Origin: Spirodela intermedia
Taxonomy: Eukaryota > Streptophyta > Magnoliopsida > Alismatales > Araceae
Reading direction: 5' to 3'
Length of the DNA stretch: 64,000 nucleotides
Assembly: GCA_902729315.2 (NCBI GenBank)
Contig: LR746269.1
Span: forward strand, 4,632,501 to 4,696,500
A program made the position numbers and the translations under genes. Shown here piece by piece: positions 1 through 14,000 of this stretch. Positions within the stretch are counted from its first letter, which is position 1. Each line of letters opens with the position of its first letter. The notes below the pieces were generated by a model. The model had not been told where the DNA came from. It searched no databases and worked only from the letters and a program-made list of their open reading frames with translations.

Positions 1-45
1 GAAAGATGGACCCGTTACAATGGGATATGGAAAATATATGAAAAC

Positions 46-2775
46 CTGAAAGAACAAGTAGAGTCTTGCAGCCGGCATTCAGACCAAAGAGTATGTCGGT
101 GTCCAATCTATCGCCCACCATGCACATTCTTGAGGTCGGGATCCGAAATCTGAGGAAAATAAAGACCAGGTGAGGAAAAAAAATCGACATTTTCATTCAG
201 AGCCCATTTGCAAATAATTTCCTAAATTTAGATCCTTTCAGTGATACAGCCGCTGTAGATCAAGAAGGGTGGGATCAAAGCAGTTTAGAGTAGGCCCAAA
301 TGCTTCTATGCCAGATATATACATCAAAACAGTTTAGGAATGTGTTGCTTGAATTTCATTGAAGCTAACCCCCCTACCAAATAACTATAGTTCTAGTTTT
401 TCTTTCATGACACGCTTTCTATCCTGTTTAATTAAATTAGGCCAGAAACCAAAGTTCTTGGTAAATTAATTCCAGAGCTTCAATGAAATACAAATTACAA
501 AGGTAACGTACCTCTCTCGCAAGAAATTCATGAGAAAGGGGGACGGCTTTCCAACAACAATAGGCTCACTTTGTGTTGAGCCGCAGATGGCACCAACCAT
601 TGAGCCTGCACCTGTCGTCAGGGCATCCAAAGTTCTGAACCTCATCAAGGAAGTGTTCATCGGAGAATACATAACCAAGGAAATAAAGTTAGAAATAACC
701 TGGCCACTCCTGTAAATCTGTTAAATTTCCAACAGCATCACAGTTCGTAGCAATGAAAAGGCATCCGGGGTTTTCACGGATGCACAGGGTTGCATACCTT
801 CAGATATTAAGAGAAAAATATTGGGAGAAAGGTATATTTAGAAGGCTGAAATGCTCAAAGTTTCTATGAGCTCATTGATTTATTGAACCACTGTGACTAC
901 CTACCTAGCAGTTTTCAATCCAAGCAGAGCGCAACCACGAGCACACATGCTTAGAAACTAATGGAACGCCTCACAAGGTTAATGAGACGTTTATTTGATG
1001 CTTTCAGATCTAAACTATGTGCGCTTTTCGAAATGCAGGGAAGAGAAAAAACTGTATATTCTGATTGTTGATTGCATTTTGAGAGAATAAATGGTTCTCA
1101 TCCTTTGAACTATCAAAGAGCCAGCTAGATCTGAAGTCGTATGTAGAATACCGGAGTTGGAAAGGACAATGATCTCACTGTATCTTGTAATAGTTGATGT
1201 ACTTGTCAAGTCCAACAACGACAGCTCCAACCTAAGAGGGGAAAAAAAATTTTGATCTTTAAGTCTTGAGCCTATTTCAGAATGTGATTAGAGAAGTCTG
1301 GAGGTTATACTCCGATAGAAAGGAAACTTGTAGGTAGATGAGTACATTTTCGTCATGCTCAAATTTAAAATTTGTTTTGAACTCTATCTGTTTGCCACCA
1401 TCTTTCTGCATAAAACGCCGACAATATAAAAAGTGAGTGAGGTGATGAGTCTTCCTAAACAAAGTATGCATGAGTGAGAACAAGAGTAAGCGGTCTGTTC
1501 CATTCCTCATTCATTGGAGCAGATGGAATAGCGAAACCAAAGGTTCATCAGGATTTTTTGAATGTTAGGGATTTATTAATATTGACAGAATAAAATCTCA
1601 AATAATTATTCAGATATTGATCACACACAGAGAGAAAAAGAAATGGATTGTTTCACCATTTTGCAGGCGAAAAAAATGAATATTATAACTCCATTGATTT
1701 AAATAGACTAAAGCCAACCAGTGAGACCTTACAGTGCCTCCTAGGCATGTAAAACCGGCGAGAGCCATTTCTTCGAGTATCCCATCCTCCCCAACGGCAT
1801 ATACCTAGAAAAGGCTCCAAATTGAGCATAATGGAATGTGTGAAAATCAAATAGATGTAAAAAAATCATCAAGAGCAGCCCTTTTATAGCATAATTTGGA
1901 CTGATGATGAGATATTTGATTCAAGCGGAAAGGCTGCCACCTGAATGTAGTATTCATCACCCACATTCTGGTATCGAATGTAACTCTAAACAGTCAAGCA
2001 CTTAAAAGGAAGAAAGATATGGCCATGTAAAACTAAATCTGACCTTCTTATCCCGAGGGAAGTTATTCATTTTCAGGAACATTGCCGCAGCAAAAGATGA
2101 AGAAAATATTTCCTCCTGTGATTGAAATGCATCATAAAATAGCTAAATTGTAGCTCCGTAACAGCCATATAATGGCTGGGAGGGAATTTTGTTTTTCTAA
2201 AAGCTTCACCTCACTAATAGATAGCCCTAGCCCCAGGAACTTATCCACATACTGCTTTCGTGATTTCGTTGAGTTGTTTGTGACGAAAGCCAGATTCTTC
2301 CCCTGCAAACGTATCAATACAACTCGAACAGCACGACCCAACGAAGACATTGCACGCAAGAATTACGATCACAATTGGATACGCTAAAAAGTGTGTTCAG
2401 AGTATCAATCGCGAAATCTCTCAGTACCATCGATCGTAGAACCTGTAGTGCAGCCGGGACCCCATCAATGAGCTGATCTCCCTTCCATATAACCCCTGAA
2501 TTTATGAACACAAATGGTACGAGTCTGATCAGGCGATTACACAAGCCAAATCACTTGGACACTGAACAAGGCGGAAAGGCACGCGAGAAGGGGTTGCTAA
2601 GCCTACCGTCGCAGTCGAAGAGGAAAACGTCGACAGAATCCAAAAGATCTCTAGCAGACTTCGGGCAGAGGATTCTACACGACGCAGCAGCTTCGCACAC
2701 CCCGTTCGAAGCCATTGCTGACTCTCCCCGCCGCCGCCGTCTCGGTTGCTCTTCTCCGATGGGCAACGAAGACAT
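46..2775 (-). CDS. PGLP2: 2-phosphoglycolate phosphatase-like HAD hydrolase (PGLP2 type), 3' end outside window
   Basis: HAD-superfamily phosphatase expected to hydrolyse 2-phosphoglycolate or similar small phosphoesters, probably in the cytosol. Ten exons can be read on the minus strand: 2607-2775, 2428-2495, 2210-2302, 2044-2115, 1733-1804, 1346-1405, 1179-1231, 700-797, 512-611 and 46-149. All junctions have GT-AG borders and matching phases. Exon 1 ends in FLFDCDG, holding the nucleophile and acid Asp pair (about D54 and D56). Exon 3 has FVTNNSTKSRKQY (HAD motif II region), exon 9 has GKPSPF (motif III Lys), and exon 10 has MVGDRLDTDILFG (motif IV). The last exon(s), expected to begin after LLVLS, lie beyond position 1. 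The start at 2775 is the first ATG; MASNG at about 2715 is an alternative. The N-terminus has an Arg run and no clear plastid transit peptide, so I favour the PGLP2 class over the plastid PGLP1. Assignment is from recognised family motifs; subfamily is inference. Confidence 0.9.
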
Positions 2776-5700
2776 CCCGGGCGTTACTCACAGGTACGCA
2801 ACTGTGACAATTATGAAAATACCCTTATCTTTTAATATATCTTCACAAACACCACTGTTCAGCATGACCGGGCGCTCCCATAGTTGAGAATAACAATGCT
2901 AAGGAATGGCATTACATGGTCGTTCGTTAGATAATTGGGGGGTAATGTAGTCAAATTTTGATATCTACGTGGCTCACGAGAGAATATTCTGGAGAACAGC
3001 ATCAGTTATACTACTAATCAAATGGAGAGGGCCCATGTTGGACTGACAATTTCTTTCTTTCTTTTTTTCTTTTTCCTTTGGGGTTGGGGTTGTGAATGGG
3101 CCGGTCTGGTGATGGTCCAGAAGGCCCACATCCAGAAAACCTGGGATACTTTGATCCAATAACCATGGGAAACAAGCAAAGTAATGCAGGTTTTATGTAA
3201 GAGAAAACGATCAATTATCCATATTGATGCTCTTCTCTTGGGTCCTCTAACATTTCTTGATTGTGATCTTGATGAGGATATTTAACTGGGATAAATCGTG
3301 ATTTAATGAGAATTAATGGGAAGTATGATATGCCTAATTAGTGTTACTAGCATGGTATTTCCTAAGTTGTGCATATATCAAACAATGTTAATATGAAGGA
3401 TATAAGATCAATGAAGCAACCATTAGAGAAGGTGAAGAAGGCAGAGAATGTGAACAACTATCAATTCCCATACTTGGTGCCAACATAGAGGATGTTATAG
3501 GTTAACATTTTCCTTCTTGGGAAGATTTGGCTCATATGTACATAGCATCATGCGAATGTTTCTATCTTAGATAATTTGAGTTTATTTAGGATAATCAAAT
3601 CTACATTTAATTCAACTCATAGGAGAAATATGGGGCATAAGTAAGTACCAAGGGATCATACTAGGGTTAGACTACAAGTCCACATATCGTAAGCCTGATA
3701 CCTTCTTCCTCTCTCTCTCTCTCTCTCTCTTACAAGTATTACCTTTCTTCTCCTATTGAAGATATTTAGTCAGATTTTGCAGAGGTTTTGTTCTTTTTGT
3801 GTTTTATGGCCACTTTGAGAATTGTTGTTTGGATGATATTACTTTGGGAGCCCATAGAACAATTCTAGCAAGTTCCTAATTAGTGATAAATGAGAAATTA
3901 TCAGAAGAGAGGCATCTACTAGACTTATATTAAAAAAACTAAGTGGAGAATGAAGTTAAGTGCATACGAATCTGAATTCTATGGTCTTACAACCCTTGCA
4001 CTTTTGAGAGCATCACATGGTCCAACACTAATTTCTCGAATTTATTTGATGTCCAATGTTGAGACCCCTACATTAGGAACTGAGCCGAAGAGAATGCAGC
4101 CTCAACAAAGTCAGCCCAATTCAGCGAGATAGGCAGAAACAAACACAAGACAACGGTACATGAGAACCCGACATCAGCGGGGGCAACGAGACAGCAGATC
4201 TTACAAGACAGACATCAAGGGCAATGGGTGGATTCGACGACAAACTTACTGAAATGATGGGACTTAACATCAACAGATCTTGTCTCACGCCAAGTCCGTC
4301 GAGGAGGAAGGGCATCAAGGCACACAACAGCTATAAATAACTAAGAATGACTGCTAGGAAGGGGAGGAAAAAATCGTGTGAGGGAACTCTTCTGAGAGCA
4401 AAAGAGTCACCGTCTCGTATCGGCGACCCCAAGATCGGCAGTCTTAGTTTGTATTACTTTCGTCTTCATCAAGTTCATCTTTGTCCTCTCACTCCTCTTT
4501 CCTTCTCTCTCCACCCATTTCTCTCCCTCTTTATGTCCTCTTCCAATCCATGCGATCTCACTTCACGGCGGACTCAACCAATGAGACCAAAAGTTGGGTC
4601 TTGCACATGCAGTCAACAAGCCAGGTCCTTGACCACATCAACGGGAGCCCATCAACCAACCAATAAATATATCAGCAACCAGAGCAATATTTGATGAAAT
4701 GTTTCCAATTTGGGTCAACTGCAAATAAGAGCAACTGGACAAAGAAGAAGGTTGATTATTTTCTGTTAGATTAATTAATCTATTTGAAGCATGAAAAATG
4801 GGCTTGCAATTTGAAGTCAGTCAATTCAACTATGTTTTTGGAAGCTTGGTATCTGACTTTTCTTTCTTTTTTTTATGTTTTTTTGGACCATTAATTGAGC
4901 ACATTAAAACTTGTCAAAGAGTGGCACTATTAGCCTCCTTAAGAGAATGTGAAGAGCCACATGCATACCTGATCTTTCCATGCCTTCACCTCTTAGAGAA
5001 GCTCCATGACTAGATTTATATACTTCTGACAGCCCTGCCCATTGTCAAAGGGATGGTTGACTTGAGATGGTTGTTAGACATGACATTGGCTTGCCTTGTA
5101 TCTTATAGGAAATATCTTATAATTGTTGACTTACCAATAAACAATGCTGGCTCTATGAGAATTAATAATGCACATCTCTAAGAACACTCTTCACTAGGAC
5201 ATGAATAGTCTAGGGTGAGTTTCTTCTCAAGTGGGAGAGATTGATGTAGAAAGGAGTATTCATAATCTAACAAGGCCTAACTAGTAAAACTACAATATTT
5301 CTAGGTAACTATTTCTTTTCCAACACATACATAAAATTATTCTCTTTGCATATGTTGTCTTTTTCTTTTCTTTTCTTTTTTTAGCAATTATTGTAAGCAG
5401 TTCATGTTTTCTTGGAGATCCAAGAGTCACCTCTCTCATTTAAATAATTGTATCCGAATTATTTTTTTCCAAATTTATTCCCTCTTGAATCCAATATTGG
5501 TGGAAAATTGGGCACATGCACGAGGACTACACTTATAATTGGGCATTTATTTAACGCATTAAAAAAACCAGTTTTTACCAAATTGAGTGAAAGAAGAGTG
5601 CCATTAATTGGGAGAGGGTGAGGCTTGTGTACGTATAATTACCCATCGTGAGCCTAGAAAACAAAGGGTGTGAGGTCAAGAATGCAACCCAACTTTCCAC

Positions 5701-7161
5701 TAGCCATCAACCCCTCTTCACCTGAATCTTTCTGCTCCTACTCAAGACACATATTACATCTTCTGGAGCTATCCTCATCATCTGATATGATGATAGCTAC
5801 AGGGAGTTTCAAGCTTGACATCACCCTGTTGCTTTCAATGAGGAATGATCATATTTTCAGGGATGGAATTTGAGTAATCTGACGAAGGGATCAACGTAGT
5901 GTGCTTTCGCTATAGGCTCACTCTGCTGATTTATATTTTTTACTTATTATTTGTGATTAATTGTCCCATGTATCTGCATCTATTTCAGATGATATTGACC
6001 ATAGAGATGAGATGATAGAAACTAACATCTGGGCAATTGATTTGGAGTTTGAAGGTGGAATGCTAATGACCAACCAAGATTTAACTCTTATCTAATTTCT
6101 TTATGAAGAAAATATTCTGAGTTTAGGCAAGAACAATGCCCAAATGCCTAGCATGGGATCAAATGGATACACAAAATTGAGTTATTTGGAAGTTTTAAAA
6201 CATTGACAAGAAAAGCATGTTCTGATCATCGGACAGTCTCCAAATGTGTTTCCTCTTCATAGGATGATAAGCTAAATTTATGTATAAGAACTATATTATA
6301 ATAAGTATTTTACAGATGAAGTACTTCCTATGTTGGGCAATTTCTCGTCACGGCACATGCTGATATATTCCTTCATAGTTTTCAACACACAAAAAAATGG
6401 TCTCCTTTCCTCTTTACAACACAACCCACCACTGTTCACCATCACCAATCATGAGGGTTTTCCAATGTCATCATCGCCTGCCACCATAGTCTTGATTAGT
6501 ACTTTAGTTATTTTTTTGATTCCCAACAAAACCGTAGCATCCTATATAACTTGATCTCTTTCTCAACTCGGATTGGAACACCTAAGTAACTACTCTCATT
6601 ATTTTCCAGCTCTTTTGTGACACAAATCTTGGATAATTTTTTTGTAAAACTTTTAATGAGTGGGTCAACTTTTTGTTCTTAAAAGAGAACGATTTTCTGA
6701 TAACACAATGGAGAAAATCTACTCCGTTGACTTCTCTACTTACACAGGACTAATGAGTTAGAAAGATAACCCAACTCCAGAAAATGAGGAAAGGCACCTG
6801 ATGAGTTGACTCTCGCACTAGATATCCCAACTGAACCTGAAACAGAAAATCTCAAGCTATAGATGATACAAAAGTGTTAGAGAGAGAGGATTAGGAAATC
6901 GTTCCACAGAGCTTTCTACGTTTACCTGGAAAGGAAGTACCGCAAGTCACAAACCGCATTTAGAGAGATAACATCTGGGTGGGATATACAAGCGCAGCTT
7001 TAAAACGCTACAGGTGTGTATGACATAGTTGGGGGTGCTGAGAAGAATATTAGCACCCAGACCAGCTAACTTACATGAGACCAAGTTTTCAAATCCTCTG
7101 GGCTCAGGGACTTCTAATGATGACCTTGCAAATTAAGGGTTTCTGACTGAGCCCTGTCCCG
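2776..7161. other. intergenic region between the PGLP2-like and ARM-repeat genes
   Basis: A 4.4-kb AT-rich stretch with no ORF that resembles a protein I recognise. It contains the probable promoter of the minus-strand phosphatase gene (upstream of 2775) and the 3' flank of the ARM gene (below 7162). A (CT)n tract lies at 3709-3730. The block at about 4050-4690 is more GC-rich than its surroundings and contains a TATA-like ctataaataa; it could be an old transposon or LTR fragment, but I see no terminal repeats. Confidence 0.5.
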
Positions 7162-9243
7162 TCAGTTGGGCGCAGCAGTGGGCTGGGGCATAGCTTTGAG
7201 ATGAAGACGGCTTGTGCTCAACTCCATCTCCCGTCGAACCATGTCCTTTAGAAGCCTCTTGGCTGTTTCAGATGCTTGAGAAGGGCCGTCAATTCTTGAG
7301 GCTATATCAAAAGCGATGGTCTCCAAAGCCTTTGAGGTGAATCTCTTTGGCCGATCATCCCGGAGCAGCTCAAGAAGCTCCTGAGCCCGTTCCTGCCCCT
7401 TCTTTGTGCCGTACACGGTTAGTCTCAAGAGGCCTGGGATGGCTCCCTCTTGAAGGATACGCTCCCTGTACTTCTCACGACAGCTCTGGCACAGTGTAAG
7501 GAGAACACCTACAGCATTCTCCATGCTGAGATAAGAACCATCCTCCACAGTCTCCACCACCGTCAGAATCCCACCCTCAGCATCTGAGATGGCGGATCTT
7601 CCCTCCTCGGTGCCTGACAGAATCTCAAGGAGCGAGCTAGCTTTCTCAGCAAACTTTGAATATTTCTTGGACTCCTTTAGAAGGGTCAGTAGAGGAGTCA
7701 CTGCTTCAACGTAGAGATTTGGGTCCAGGCTTTCTTTGCTAGAAGAAAGGTTGTATAATGCAGTCACAGCATCAACCTTGCCCTGGATGCTTCCATTGAC
7801 GAGCACCTGAACTAAAAGTGGGGCTGCTCCAGAGGCTGTAATGGCTGATTTGTTTGATTCAGCAGCAGATAGTGTTAAGACAGCAGCAGCTGCCAGCTCC
7901 CTCAAGCCACTGCTCTCGGATTTTAGAAGTTCTACGAGAGGGGGCACAGCACCCGACTCCACTATTGTAACCTTGTTTCTGGAAAGAAAAAAATTCAAAG
8001 AGAAGACCACAGTCAAAATCTTGTTGTGGGCAAAAGATTTTTGGAGATAGAATGGAAAACTGAAAGCTCATAGAGGATCAAGTGAAGTATTTGACCAAAG
8101 ATACTAATTAATATGAGAAGATTCAATGAACCCTCTTTGGAAGCAAGACATTTAGAGTGTGGCGGTCATTAGTTTTTGTGACAAACATTGCTTTAGCAAG
8201 AAATTTTAAGCCCACAGTATAGTTAGAGATATTTCATGCTGGAGAGACGTCTTACATCCACGACCAATGTTTGGGTTTCGAATGATCTTCTCACGATTTT
8301 TAGGGTAATTCACCAAACCTTCAGTCAAGGGGACTCCGCAATTATCATGTTAATGCAATAACATAAAGAATAATTTTTACAAAGCGCAACAGAGATTAGT
8401 GAATAAAAAGCCTAAAGTTATGTCAACGAAAACTGTATTTTTCACAAGTTTTTCGAAAGAAAGACATTTGAAGATTTAGAAACAGGACGGCTATCTGTGG
8501 GCTGATCCTCAACAAATTATAAGAAATCCTGCAATGTAAGAAAGAAAGATGGGATCCTAAGTGGAGTGGTAAAAATCACATTATTTAATAAATAGATTTA
8601 ACATTGTGATTAAGAGAGAGCAAATAACAAGACCGACCAGCAATCAAGCGGGTGATATTCAATAGAAGAACAATAAATCCTTTGAAACACATTATTTGCA
8701 CCCTTAAAATGATCTTTCCAGAAATTTACGGTAAAATAAAAATGCACCTCATTTGGAACACGTAAAACTTCGAGATTTGATGGCTCGCTGTAGCTAATCG
8801 AAACGAATTAATCCCCAATGTGAGTGGGGGGGACCTGAAGAAAATTGACCAGAGAAGAAGCGCCGCCTAACCTACCGTTCGTTGCGGACGGCCAGATTAA
8901 GCAGAGCGAGGAGGGCAGCTTCCCTCTCCTCACGCTCGCGGGAGGGAAGCATGGCTACAAGCGGCCCGACGACGGCGTCCACAGCGAACACGGACCGAGC
9001 TTTGACGGACGCCCGGGCCAACCTCCGGATATCCCTCGCCGCCTGGACGCGGGCGGCGAGGTCCCCATAGGCAAGCTGCCGGGAGAGGTCCCGGAGGAGC
9101 GCCTGCCGATTCAGGTCCCGCAGCAACGCGTCCCGGCTCAGAGAGCTGCCAGCGCTGTCGGGGCTGCTGCTGCTGCTGCTGCTGCTGCTGCCGCTGCTGC
9201 TGCAACTACTCGGATTAGGTTTAGGGCTGGGCCTCTGGCACAT
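7162..9243 (-). CDS. ARM-repeat protein (U-box protein 4-like, without a U-box)
   Basis: Two exons, 8876-9243 and 7162-7978, joined by a GT-AG intron that splits an Arg codon, give 394 residues plus stop. Residues 1-30 are a Ser-rich, low-complexity leader encoded by a CTG/CAG trinucleotide run. The rest is a chain of armadillo repeats: recognisable helices include SGAVPPLVELLKS, ASGAAPLLVQVLV, AVTALYNLS and QEGAIPGLLRLT. The C-terminus (KRLLKDMVRREMELS) is typical of the plant ARM family annotated as U-box domain-containing protein 4-like. No U-box (the E2-binding domain of PUB proteins) is visible, so E3 ligase activity should not be assumed; a protein-binding scaffold role is more likely. 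The start at 9243 is the first ATG of the GC-rich exon. The 895-bp intron is AT-rich. Function within the family is unknown to me. Confidence 0.88.
9163..9204. repeat. CTG/CAG trinucleotide tract encoding a Ser run
   Basis: A nearly pure run of CTG triplets (read AGC on the coding strand), interrupted by a CCG. It encodes the Ser-rich N-terminus of the ARM-repeat protein and is probably length-variable. Confidence 0.85.
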
Positions 9244-9570
9244 CTTCTCTCCTCTCCTCTCCTCTCCTCGCGGGGGGTTTCGCCCGCGGGGAGAGGAAGA
9301 CGCTGATGTGGGGATAAACTAACGGGTACACTCACCTTCGGTCAGATTACCGCCACGTATACCGAGAGCAGGACTTCCGTACACGTTCTACTCCCCCGCT
9401 ACGTTCCGAGGACTTAACCATACCCGTTGGTTTCTTCTCCACCTGGCGAGTGGGGTTACACCCGCGGAGGCTATTTATTTATTTTTATTTATAATAAATA
9501 ATAAATTTTTATTTTACACTTATTGAATGTAAAAAAAAATAAAAATCAACGGAATAAAGATGTATACCTT

Positions 9571-9981
9571 TATTATTTTATGACCTGTCATATATTATGA
9601 AAATTGTATGAAGAAGATCAAGGAACGAACTATTTCATAAGAACGAATTTAGACAAATAAATATATTTGTGTTAAAAAAATAATCAAGTTATTTTCTAAC
9701 GACCTTTAGGAGACTTTATAGACAATCAAGAATATTCCTACTTAAATTAAATTTTTAAATAAAAAAGAAACATCATTTTTTAATATAATACAAGAATATT
9801 CAGGGAAAATTAACCCTAACTACCAGCTTTGTTATTTTGTGACCTGTCATTACATATCATGAAAATTTCATGAAGAAATCCACGAACAAACTATTTCATC
9901 AGAACGAAATTAGACAAATAAATATATTTTAGTGTTAGAAAATAATTAAGTTATTTTCTAACGTCCTTTAGGAGACTTTAT
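9571..9981. repeat. pair of diverged direct repeats, about 150 bp each
   Basis: Copy 1 is at 9571-9720 and copy 2 at 9831-9981, about 260 bp apart. Shared blocks include gacctgtcat, aactatttcat, gaacgaa.ttagacaaataaatatat and taggagacttta. The copies differ by many substitutions and small indels. They may be remains of an old tandem duplication or of a transposable element; I see no coding capacity. Confidence 0.75.
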
Positions 9982-10820
9982 GGAAATTCAGTCTTCATGT
10001 CGTATTTATTACCATAAATGGGATAACTTTTCGTCGCTGCAACTTGTTTTATCTCAGTAAAACAAAGCCCATTAAGGACACTTTGGGTGTGAAAACATAA
10101 CAATGTTTCTGCATTTTGAACATCTTCTTGCACTGTTCTATCCAAATATATTTTTTTAATGGGAGCCCATGGGGAGCATCTACTCGTCTAGTAAGTGCTG
10201 AAAGTCAATAACAGCCCACAAAATTGGGGGCATGCAAGTCAACTCGAACTCAAGTATTTTACTGGAAATGTCCTGGAGCCGCCTCTTAGAAGAGGCTTCA
10301 ACAGACGTGAAAGAGGAGTGGTCTTTGCTCCATTTGATCAGAAGAGACATATAATTTCTTTATAAATTTAAATTTAAACCCCAAAAATTAAATAAAAAAA
10401 TAATTATAAATTATAATGAAGGGAATTATCCGCAGATAAATTATTAATAATGAAAAAATTCCGGAATTACTATTTTTAATATGTAAAAATAAATAAATTA
10501 GGGCATCCATGGCTGTTCAAACTCTGCTAATCCTTTCATCTCTCTATAGAACACTGATCTCTGTCGAAGAGAGGATGTGTTCTAGAATATATTTGGCATA
10601 GATGACTGATTTGTTTTTTCTTTTTTCACAGTTTATTGAACCCTAGCTCACATGATAAACCCTTGAAATATATGAATAAAGGAAATTCTCTAGACTGAAA
10701 GATAGAAAAAAATTAAAAAAATTGTCTGACACCAATTGTCTATAAGATCACCATCTTTTCTCCTACAAACAGGATGGATCGTCCATGGGAAGTAGAGAAA
10801 ATAACATGATTAACTTAAAG

Positions 10821-10921
<101 letters not shown>

Positions 10922-11086
10922 ATGGGCAGAATTCCAGTTGACAACTCACTGGGATCATCCAATACATCAAGGAAGAAGCAGCCCCCCTGATCTCTTGATC
11001 TTCTTCCTCAAATAGTCTCCACTGCTGATGATGTATGTAATCTAGTAAAAATCTGTTCAAGCGACGCACCCGGGAACTGTGGACGA

Positions 11087-14000
11087 TCACTTGTGCTTGT
11101 GGGCATGCTTCCTGGATCTGCTGAACCGATTGTCACCCCTTTCTCTGCTTCTGTCAATGACCTTGGAGACCAGGGAGATGGCGCCCATGGCTGCCATGGC
11201 GTGGATCGCTCTGTAGGGAGCTGAGGCGAGGGCATAGATACAGCAGTAGTACCCGCAGAGGAGGTAGAGGACGTTGAGACCGATGTCCTGGTAGGGGATG
11301 CCCGGAAGGTGAAACTTGAGGGAGCTGATGTCGGGCTTCCAGCCACAGATGCCATGGAGAACGACGCCCGCAGAGAGCACCGAGTCCAGGAGCCCAAGAA
11401 AGCTGTGACCCATTCTTCTGGTCCTCTGGATTGAGAATAGAACAAGTCCAGAATAAACCAAAGTGCGGAAATATGTCTGCATTATTTGCAAAACTGTGCA
11501 GGAAGAAGATGCCCGAGGGCAGAGGGTGAGCATGGTAAGCATACATAAATCTGCATTATTTGCAAACAGTGCAGGAAGAAGATGCTCGAGGGAAGAGGGT
11601 GAGCATGGTAAGCATACATAAATTGCTGAATCGGGCAGTCCTTTTATGTGATGGGGCTTTCTAGGAAGGCGGCCATTCTTCAGTTGACCGCAAATCGGTG
11701 GTCAGAAAGGAACTTAAGCTAGAGTGAGGTAGTGAATTCTAGACCAAATACATCAATTACGGTTCAAACACTTATCTTTTATGATTAAAGTGCCTTGGAG
11801 AGTTTTCTATTTATATCAAGATCAGGGCAATAACTCCTTCAGCTCGTCTGGCGATGGATGTGGGGGCTCCTTCAGGAGGTAGGTAGCAGAAGGCAGTATC
11901 TTGGGGCTTGTAATGGTCTATAGATGTTGACCTTTTAATGGGCACGCTTATAAGCACCTCTCTAACGGCCTCCAGGAAGCATTAGGTCAAAGCATATGGG
12001 TAACTATTGTCAAGGAAGAGACCCTGATAAGATCTACAGCAGTCTATAAGGAGGGATTAGAGAATATGAACCTGTAACCAGGCAACTAGTGAGGGACCGA
12101 ACATGACGGCTGCGAGAAGATGCAGGATGAGCAAGCCATGGCGATAGTTGAATAACTCGAGTTGCGTGTCAGCAAAACTCTTCCCAGAGGCCGAACTGGT
12201 GGAGTGATTCTCATCGAGGGGTAAGATCTGGTTGAACACATCACCATATTGGGGTTTCGGGTCTCTGTTTGTGGAGTCAAACACCTCCTTCCGTTCGCTG
12301 CGAAAGGAAGCCGCCAAAAAACTGTTACAAGGATGGGAGCTACCATTTAGAACGCGATCTCAGATTTTTCAGTTTATAAGGTGAACAAACAACATAGATA
12401 ATGAAAAATCATAAAGCAGCCATAGATAGACATGGAGAGCATCATTGGAAGAGCAGGATATGTATATAGTTCAGTGGGACTAAGGGCCTTAGAAACGCCA
12501 GACCCATCTGCAAACTGTGAAGATCAGGAGCCTCATCAAAGAACAAAAATTGTCAATTCTAAATATTTTCTAAAGCAGAGAGAAAAAAACGCTTCTCTTG
12601 CGCATGGGTTAAATTATTTTTACTCGAAAAGAGTGAAATACCATAGAATGCTGCAAATATTAAGCTAAAACAGAGTATGATGATGTAGTAGGCACACGCG
12701 ACGTCTGATGACTCATTTTTTCCACTATTAGCACAAAAAAAAATGAGCAGTGATCGTGTGACCATGTCAGGCGTCCCTAATTTTGATTTGGACGCCTACC
12801 TTCTTCTGTGATCTTGTCCACCTGAGAAATTAATCCTATTTCTCTTTCCCCCAAATCAGAAACCATGAAACTAACGAATAATTATCTGTAGTCATGATTT
12901 CAAATAAAATGAAGAAGATGGTATCCTCTGCACCATATTTCCATAAGTTGATTTTACCGAAGAACATCATGCATTTCTTTATACTCAGCTACAATGATAA
13001 AGGAACCGTAGCCAAAGCAGCCGTAGATAAATATTTATTATATAAATGGATACGAGGAATAGAAATAAAAAATGAAAATGGGCACAAAATGGAAAGTGTG
13101 ACCCACGTTAGCTCAAACAGAGAACCACTGAACTCAGAAATGATTAGTTTTTTTATTGAATCTATGGCCTTCAACTAGGTAGAATTCGAAGAAGACAGAA
13201 GAAAGGATGAAGTTTTTCAGGTCAAGATTTCACAAAGATATTTCTTGAACTTGACTTCAAGCTCTTCCCTATCTAACGTATTTATCCCACTATTTCTTTT
13301 ATTCCTTGGCAGATGAGCACATGACATTAAGAAAAACAGAGACAAGGACAACGGGAGCAATACCTGCAGAGAGCAGCATGGCAGTTGTATGCATGAACTA
13401 GGAGTAGAAAAATAAGGCCCACTGAAGGATGGACAAAAGTGACCAGTACAATAGCAACGAACGCTAGAATGGCATCAGGGTTGCCTTTGAGAGCCCGCAT
13501 AATCTGTTGATGAATAGAAAAGATCAAACCACAAACAGGGCCAATTTTGGTATTAAATGATGATAAATGAAGCGTTGAGATGTACGAAAAAAAAAAGTAA
13601 TACTGCAACAATCGATTTGATCATCCTCAAAAGTAGATTCTTTAAGGAAAATGAGAAGCCAATATTAAGAAGTTAATTCAGACGAAAATGTGGCTGTAAT
13701 TTTGTTAGCTAATGAAATGAGTGAGCACCAAGCTTTACCTTAAACGAAAATAAGGCAGATGAAAAATTAAAGACGTGACGAACAAAGATGAAGCGATAAC
13801 TTTCTTCCCATCCATGCCATCTGTAGCACAATAATAAATCAGTTCAGGAAACAGTGCAGATGCAGTCTGAACACTTATCTTCCTCCAATAAAGGACAATA
13901 TATGAGGATCAGAGCAATTTCTACTTAAGAACACAGGAACATAGAATAATTCGCTCAAATTGTGTAACAATATGATCTCATAACATGTTTCCATGCCAGT

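Noticed and set aside
4044-4696. 8-bp direct repeat (atttgatg) flanking a 637-bp block that looks LTR-like
   Set aside because: No terminal inverted repeats or clear TG...CA ends were found, and an AT-rich 8-mer can recur by chance at this distance.
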